From the NCBI GenBank assembly GCA_022848825.1, contig JAJISH010000227.1:1-9580 (forward strand): 9,580 nucleotides of DNA, in the 5' to 3' direction. This DNA comes from Thermoplasmatota archaeon. Its GTDB lineage: Archaea; Thermoplasmatota; Thermoplasmata; RBG-16-68-12; JAGMCJ01. Of this stretch, positions 5,232 through 9,580 are shown one piece after another. Each line of letters starts with the position of its first letter. Position 1 is the first letter of the stretch. The notes beneath the pieces are model-generated. The model did no database searches, was not told where the DNA came from, and saw only the letters and a list, made by a program, of their open reading frames with translations. The translations under genes and the position numbers were made by a program.

Positions 5232-8200
5232 ATGCGAGAGTTGGTAGGAGCTTTCTTCAGAGAGCGGAGTATCGTCAACCACCATATAGCTAGCTTCAAT
5301 GACTTCCTCCCCACGCTTGATAATCCGAACAGCAGGATGCAGCAGATTGTCGACAATCTGCGGACCTCTGTGGATGACGAGCGGAGAGGGATAGTGAAGC
5401 TTGACGAGGACAGAACGGACGGAGACGTTATCGAAATCCGGATCGGAAGGCCAAGAGACGAGAAGGCAAGGATACTCTCAGATGCCAAGTCCACAATCGA
5501 GATCGATACTCCGATAGTCAGAGAGGCGAACGGGGCGACGGACGAGCTTACTCCGATGGAAGCCAGACTGAGGAACCTGAACTATCAGGCCCCTATCCAC
5601 CTTTGGTTCACAAAGATCATAAACGACATCGAGCAGGAACCCGAGCGGGTGCCCATCGGCAACCTCCCCATCATGGTGAAATCAAAGAAGTGCCACCTCC
5701 ATAAGGAGAACCTGGAAGTGGACGGGGAGCTCACGCAGGAGGAGTACCTGGACCGGCTCGCCGAGATGAAAGAGGATCCACATGACCCGGGCGGCTACTT
5801 CATCATTGGTGGGACGGAAAGGGTTCTGATCTCGCTCGAGGACCTGGCGCCGAATCGGGTGCTCGTCGAAAGGAGTAAACGATACGGCAGGACCGCCGAA
5901 GTCGCAAAGGTATTCTCCCAGAAGGAAGGATACCGGGCTCTCACGCTGATGGAGAAGAAGAAGGACGGCATGCTCGTCGTAGCCGTCCCCACAGCGTCGG
6001 GACACATCCCGCTCATAATCCTACTCAAGGCTCTCGGGATGGATACAGATGGAGAGATTTTCTCAGCGATAGTCTCCGAAGAGGAGATGTCCAATGTCAT
6101 CTACGCGAACATCGAGGAATGCCAGAACAAGAAGCTCTATCCTCCGAACGGGATATTCACGAAGGAAGATGCGCTCCTGTGGCTCGAGAAGAAATTCGCG
6201 ACGGGACAGGCGAAGGAGTACCGGGAAAAGAAGGTTTCGAGCATACTGGACCGTTCTCTGCTCCCGCATCTCGGTGACAGCTCGGACGACAGGTTGAAGA
6301 AGGCCATATTCCTCGGAAGGATAGCGAGGACGGTTCTTGAGCTGTCCCTTGGCAAGAGGCTGGAGGACGACAAGGACCACTACGCTAACAAGAGGTTGAA
6401 ACTGGCTGGCGATCTCATGGAGGACCTCTTCCGAGTCGCATTTGCCAACCTCATGAAGGATTTGAAGTATCAGCTCGAGAGGAGCTATTCACGGAGGAAG
6501 GAGCTGAAGATATCCTCTGCCATCAGGCCCGATCTTCTCACGCAGAGGCTTCTCCATGCCCTCGCAACTGGGAACTGGGTTGGCGGAAGGGCGGGCGTGT
6601 CACAGCTTCTCGATAGGACATCCAACATGAGCGCGATGTCTCATTTGAGGAGGGTCACCTCACCGCTCACACGCAGCCAGCCCCACTTCGAAGCCCGTGA
6701 CCTGCATCCAACACAATGGGGGCGGCTTTGCCCGAACGAGACGCCGGAAGGCCAGAACTGCGGTCTCGTGAAAAACTGCGCGCTCATCGTCGACGTGTCG
6801 GAGGGCTTCTCCGAAGATGAAGTCAAGCTGCTTCTGGCCGACCTCGGAACGAAGCAGATCAAAGGCCAGCGAACGACGATGACCAGGGTCTACGTGAACG
6901 GTGACCTGGTGGGTCTGCACGATGACCCTGCGCGGTTGATTGAAGGCGTCCGGGAAAGGAGACGGAACGGTCTTCTGTCCACTGAGGTGAACGCCCGCTT
7001 CGATGCGAACATGAACGAGATTGTAATCAACTGCGATGAGGGAAGGGTGAGGCGTCCGTTGCTCGTGGTCAAGGATGGCAGGCCCGTTCTGACGAAGGCC
7101 CATATCGACGACATCCGTGCGGGCAAGCGAAACGCGACAGACCTTCCCCAGGACGGTATGCTGGATTGGATCGACGCTGAGGAGGAAGAGGATACGTACG
7201 TCGCAGTGTACGCCTACGACACGCCGTCGCGCTGTGAGCACTGCAACAGACCACTCTCGAGGAACGACGTTGAGTGGACCAATATGGGTGAGCCCGATGA
7301 TTTCGCCAGGCTAACGTGCGTTCACTGCAACAAGTCCTTCGATATGCCCTCCCTTCTGACTAAGGAGCACACGCACTTGGAAGTCGACCCGCTTGTCATC
7401 CTCGGCGTTGCGAGCGGGCTGGTACCATATCCCGAGCACAACTCCACTCCCAGAGTGACAATGGGATCGGGGATGGCCAAGCAGTCGCTCGGCCTTCCTG
7501 CTGCGAACTACAGGATCAGACCTGACACGAGAGGTCATCTGCTTCACTACCCCCAGGCCGCGATTGTCGAGACCAAGGGGATGGAGTACGTCAAGTTCAA
7601 GGAAAGACCCGCTGGTCAGAACCTCGTGGTCGCGGTGATGTCCCACTACGGGTACAATATCCATGACGCGATCGTGATGAACAAGGCCAGCATCGAGAGG
7701 GGCCTGGGCAGGTCCACCTTTCTACGAACGTACAAGGCGGAAGAGAGGAGGTATCCAGGCGGTCAGGAGGACCACTTCGAGATCCCCTCTCCTGACGTGA
7801 GGGGAGCCAGAGCTGACACGTCCTACAGCAGCCTGACCCCCGATGACGGGTTGATAACTCCAGAGGTCGCAGTGGATGGAGGGGACGTCCTGATCGGAAA
7901 GACATCGCCTCCTAGGTTCCTTGAGGAGGATACGGATTTCCTGACACCTCAGAAGAGGAGAGAGACGAGCATCACGGTCCGGCATGGCGAGAGTGGTTGG
8001 GTTGACAGCGTCATGCTGACAGAGTCCGAGAACGGAAGCAAACTCGCCAAGGTTAAGGTCAGAGACCTCAGGGTTCCCGAGCTTGGTGACAAGTTCGCCT
8101 CGAGACACGGTCAGAAGGGCGTGATAGGTCTCATCGCCGCTCAGGAGGACATGCCCTTCAGCGAAGAGGGAATCGTTCCGGATCTCATAATCAATCCTCA

Positions 8201-8825
8201 CGCGATTCCTTCCCGAATGACCGTCGCCCACGTTCTGGAGACGATTGGCGGGAAGGTTGGCGCGATGCAGGGTCGGATGATTGATGGCACTCCCTTTAGC
8301 GGGGAGAGGGAAGAGGCGTTGCGCACGGCGCTGACGGACGCAGGGTTCAAGAACAACGGCAAGGAAGTCATGTACGATGGAAGGACCGGCCAGATGATTG
8401 AGGCTGAGATCTTCATGGGCGTCATCTACTATCAGAAGTTGCACCATATGGTCTCTGGAAAGCTTCACGTCCGGTCTCGAGGACCCGTCCAGATTCTGAC
8501 GAGACAGCCCACAGAGGGAAGGTCCAGGCAGGGCGGCCTGAGGTTCGGAGAGATGGAGAGAGACTGCCTGATTGGACACGGCGTGGCCATGGTGATCAAG
8601 GACAGGCTTCTCGACGAGTCTGATGGAACACTTCAATACGTCTGCGGCGAGCCGACTTGCGGTCATTTCGCCATCAAGGACCGCAAGGGGAACTTGAGCT
8701 GTCCCGTGTGTGGCAACAACACAAGAATCTATCCCGTCCAGACATCGTACGCGTTCAAGCTTCTCCTAGACGAGCTTCTCTCATTGAGTGTGGCAATGCG
8801 ACTACAGCTCGAGGACCTGAGGTGA
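5232..8825 (+). CDS. rpoB: DNA-directed RNA polymerase subunit B (Rpo2), unsplit B''+B'
   Basis: This is the second-largest catalytic subunit of archaeal RNA polymerase, equivalent to bacterial beta and eukaryotic Rpb2. It forms half of the active-site cleft. The 1197-aa chain covers both halves that methanogens and haloarchaea carry as separate B'' and B' genes. Visible motifs, in order, are the N-terminal [55 protein letters not shown] near 477-515; [33 protein letters not shown] near 889; [14 protein letters not shown] at 950-963; and [23 protein letters not shown]-terminal zinc site has C1138, C1143, C1157 and C1160 before the final [11 protein letters not shown] helix. An extra CxxC...CxxC module at 668-699 precedes [10 protein letters not shown]. 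The start has a strong ribosome-binding site, and the stop overlaps that of rpoA1. Confidence 0.98.
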   Translation: MRELVGAFFRERSIVNHHIASFNDFLPTLDNPNSRMQQIVDNLRTSVDDERRGIVKLDEDRTDGDVIEIRIGRPRDEKARILSDAKSTIEIDTPIVREANGATDELTPMEARLRNLNYQAPIHLWFTKIINDIEQEPERVPIGNLPIMVKSKKCHLHKENLEVDGELTQEEYLDRLAEMKEDPHDPGGYFIIGGTERVLISLEDLAPNRVLVERSKRYGRTAEVAKVFSQKEGYRALTLMEKKKDGMLVVAVPTASGHIPLIILLKALGMDTDGEIFSAIVSEEEMSNVIYANIEECQNKKLYPPNGIFTKEDALLWLEKKFATGQAKEYREKKVSSILDRSLLPHLGDSSDDRLKKAIFLGRIARTVLELSLGKRLEDDKDHYANKRLKLAGDLMEDLFRVAFANLMKDLKYQLERSYSRRKELKISSAIRPDLLTQRLLHALATGNWVGGRAGVSQLLDRTSNMSAMSHLRRVTSPLTRSQPHFEARDLHPTQWGRLCPNETPEGQNCGLVKNCALIVDVSEGFSEDEVKLLLADLGTKQIKGQRTTMTRVYVNGDLVGLHDDPARLIEGVRERRRNGLLSTEVNARFDANMNEIVINCDEGRVRRPLLVVKDGRPVLTKAHIDDIRAGKRNATDLPQDGMLDWIDAEEEEDTYVAVYAYDTPSRCEHCNRPLSRNDVEWTNMGEPDDFARLTCVHCNKSFDMPSLLTKEHTHLEVDPLVILGVASGLVPYPEHNSTPRVTMGSGMAKQSLGLPAANYRIRPDTRGHLLHYPQAAIVETKGMEYVKFKERPAGQNLVVAVMSHYGYNIHDAIVMNKASIERGLGRSTFLRTYKAEERRYPGGQEDHFEIPSPDVRGARADTSYSSLTPDDGLITPEVAVDGGDVLIGKTSPPRFLEEDTDFLTPQKRRETSITVRHGESGWVDSVMLTESENGSKLAKVKVRDLRVPELGDKFASRHGQKGVIGLIAAQEDMPFSEEGIVPDLIINPHAIPSRMTVAHVLETIGGKVGAMQGRMIDGTPFSGEREEALRTALTDAGFKNNGKEVMYDGRTGQMIEAEIFMGVIYYQKLHHMVSGKLHVRSRGPVQILTRQPTEGRSRQGGLRFGEMERDCLIGHGVAMVIKDRLLDESDGTLQYVCGEPTCGHFAIKDRKGNLSCPVCGNNTRIYPVQTSYAFKLLLDELLSLSVAMRLQLEDLR
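5342..5361 (+). repeat. Perfect 20-bp palindrome inside the 5' part of rpoB
   Basis: GCAGATTGTC is followed at once by its exact reverse complement. It covers rpoB codons 37-44 (encoding around QQIVDNL). It could form a cruciform, bind a dimeric protein, or fold as an mRNA hairpin, although a loop must open at the centre. Confidence 0.6.
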
Positions 8826-8827
8826 TC
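8819..8827 (+). promoter_or_regulatory. Ribosome-binding site of rpoA1 overlapping the rpoB stop
   Basis: GAGGTGATC is a perfect match to the archaeal anti-SD complement. It encloses the rpoB stop TGA (8823-8825) and lies 2 nt before the rpoA1 ATG at 8830. The arrangement mirrors the rpoH-rpoB junction. Confidence 0.8.
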
Positions 8828-8829
8828 AA

Positions 8830-9580
8830 ATGCTGCGGGGAGTCTCCAAGAGGATAAAATCAATCAAGTTCGCTCTGCTCTCGCCCGATGAGATCAGGAA
8901 GATGTCCGCGACGAAAGTCATCACAGCTGACACCTACGATGACGATGGTTTTCCGATAGATATGGGCCTCATGGACTCGCATCTGGGGGTCATAGAGCCA
9001 GGACTTAGGTGCAAGACGTGCGGCGGCAAGGTCGACGATTGCCCAGGTCACTTTGGGCACATCGACCTAGCTATGCCAGTCATCCACGTCGGATACGTGA
9101 AGGAGATCAAGAAGCTCCTCCAGGCGACCTGCAGGAAATGCGGACGGTTGCTCCTTAGGGACGAGGAAATCAGAGCGTACGAGAAGGAGATGGAAGCCCT
9201 GGATAAGATCGGCGGGACGAAGCTCGACAAGACGATAATGGCGAAGGAGACGGCTCGCGACGCGGCGAAGCGACAGATCTGCCCCCATTGCGATACCGAG
9301 CAATCCAAGATCACTTTGGACAAGCCGACCACCTTCAGAGAAGACGGCCACAAGCTCACACCAAAGGAGGTGAGGGAGCGTCTGGAGAGAATCAGGGATG
9401 ATGACCTGCCTTCAATGGGGATCAACCCGAATGTCGCAAGGCCCGAATGGATGATCCTCACGGCCCTGCTTGTCCCGCCAGTGACAGTGCGACCGTCCAT
9501 TACGCTCGAGAGCGGGGACAGGTCCGAGGACGACCTCACGCACAAGCTCGTCGACGTTCTGAGGATCAACCAGCGTTTGA
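8830..9580 (+). CDS. rpoA1: DNA-directed RNA polymerase subunit A' (Rpo1N), 3' end outside the window
   Basis: This is the N-terminal half of the largest RNA polymerase subunit, equivalent to bacterial beta' and Rpb1. The frame is open from ATG 8830 to the window edge, giving 250 codons of a protein usually near 870-900 aa. It starts MLRGVSKRIKSIKFALLSPDEIRKMS and continues with GLMDSHLGVIEPGLRCKTCGGKVDDCPGHFGHIDLAMPV. The clamp-core zinc site is C61, C64, C71 and H74, with H77 following. A second site is C101/C104 with C151/C154. The charged residues between the last two pairs form the expected helical insert. The final visible part, MILTALLVPPVTVRPSITLESGDRSEDDLTHKLVDVLRIN, is the conserved stretch before the lid and active-site region. 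The catalytic NADFDGD motif lies beyond the window. The gene starts 4 nt after the rpoB stop, so they share an operon. Confidence 0.97.
   Translation, partial: MLRGVSKRIKSIKFALLSPDEIRKMSATKVITADTYDDDGFPIDMGLMDSHLGVIEPGLRCKTCGGKVDDCPGHFGHIDLAMPVIHVGYVKEIKKLLQATCRKCGRLLLRDEEIRAYEKEMEALDKIGGTKLDKTIMAKETARDAAKRQICPHCDTEQSKITLDKPTTFREDGHKLTPKEVRERLERIRDDDLPSMGINPNVARPEWMILTALLVPPVTVRPSITLESGDRSEDDLTHKLVDVLRINQRL

Noticed and set aside
6738..6772. RpoB motif reads TPEGQNCGL instead of the TPEGPNCGL I expect in archaea
   Set aside because: Gln also occurs here in eukaryotic Rpb2 (TPEGQACGL, from memory), so this is ordinary variation.
7722..8666. Minus-strand open frame of 314 codons antisense to rpoB
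   Set aside because: It lies wholly opposite the most conserved part of rpoB, and its His/Arg/Leu-rich composition is typical of an antisense shadow in GC-rich DNA.
1..9580. CRISPR array, insertion sequence, toxin-antitoxin or defence system
   Set aside because: I saw no spaced direct repeats, transposase motifs, terminal inverted repeats or recognisable effector genes. The window is housekeeping DNA plus one unknown surface protein.

Overview
The window is archaeal DNA, most likely from a Thermoplasmatota-type euryarchaeon of moderately high GC. The evidence is an archaeal RNA polymerase operon in the order rpoH-rpoB-rpoA1 with an unsplit rpoB, an aEF-1beta gene paired with a four-CxxC zinc-ribbon gene, TATA-type promoters, Shine-Dalgarno sites matching the archaeal 16S 3' end (GGTGATC), and a tRNA gene with bulge-helix-bulge introns. 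The phylum is inferred from protein resemblance recalled from memory. It has not been tested with a tree.

Left part, minus strand, in transcription order: the zinc-ribbon gene (4443-4279), aEF-1beta (4269-4006), and then, behind its own TATA-like box, a very large secreted or membrane-anchored protein of unknown function (3886-38, 1282 residues). The annotated GTG start of the large gene probably misses the true N-terminus. A better ATG lies at 3917 but is out of frame by one base.

Middle: positions 4444-4730 are a divergent, AT-rich promoter region. Plus-strand transcription then enters a tRNA-Lys(UUU) gene (4731-4917). It is interrupted by three introns, one in each hairpin loop (D, anticodon and T). 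Removing 33, 52 and 28 nt leaves a perfect 74-nt cloverleaf. Each intron has a bulge-helix-bulge with 3-nt bulges and a 4-bp central helix, cut at the same relative place.

Right part, plus strand: 58 nt after the tRNA begins rpoH (Rpo5), followed by rpoB (Rpo2, 1197 aa) and the first 250 codons of rpoA1 (Rpo1N), which runs off the window. The rpoH-rpoB and rpoB-rpoA1 junctions both embed the upstream TGA stop inside the downstream ribosome-binding site. No terminator or clear promoter lies between the tRNA and rpoH, so the multi-intron tRNA may be the first cistron of the RNA polymerase operon. RpoB carries an extra CxxC...CxxC zinc-ribbon-like insertion.

The most unusual element is the triple-intron tRNA-Lys. 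Next come the 1282-aa surface protein with a displaced start and the RpoB insertion. I see no CRISPR array, insertion sequence or defence system.
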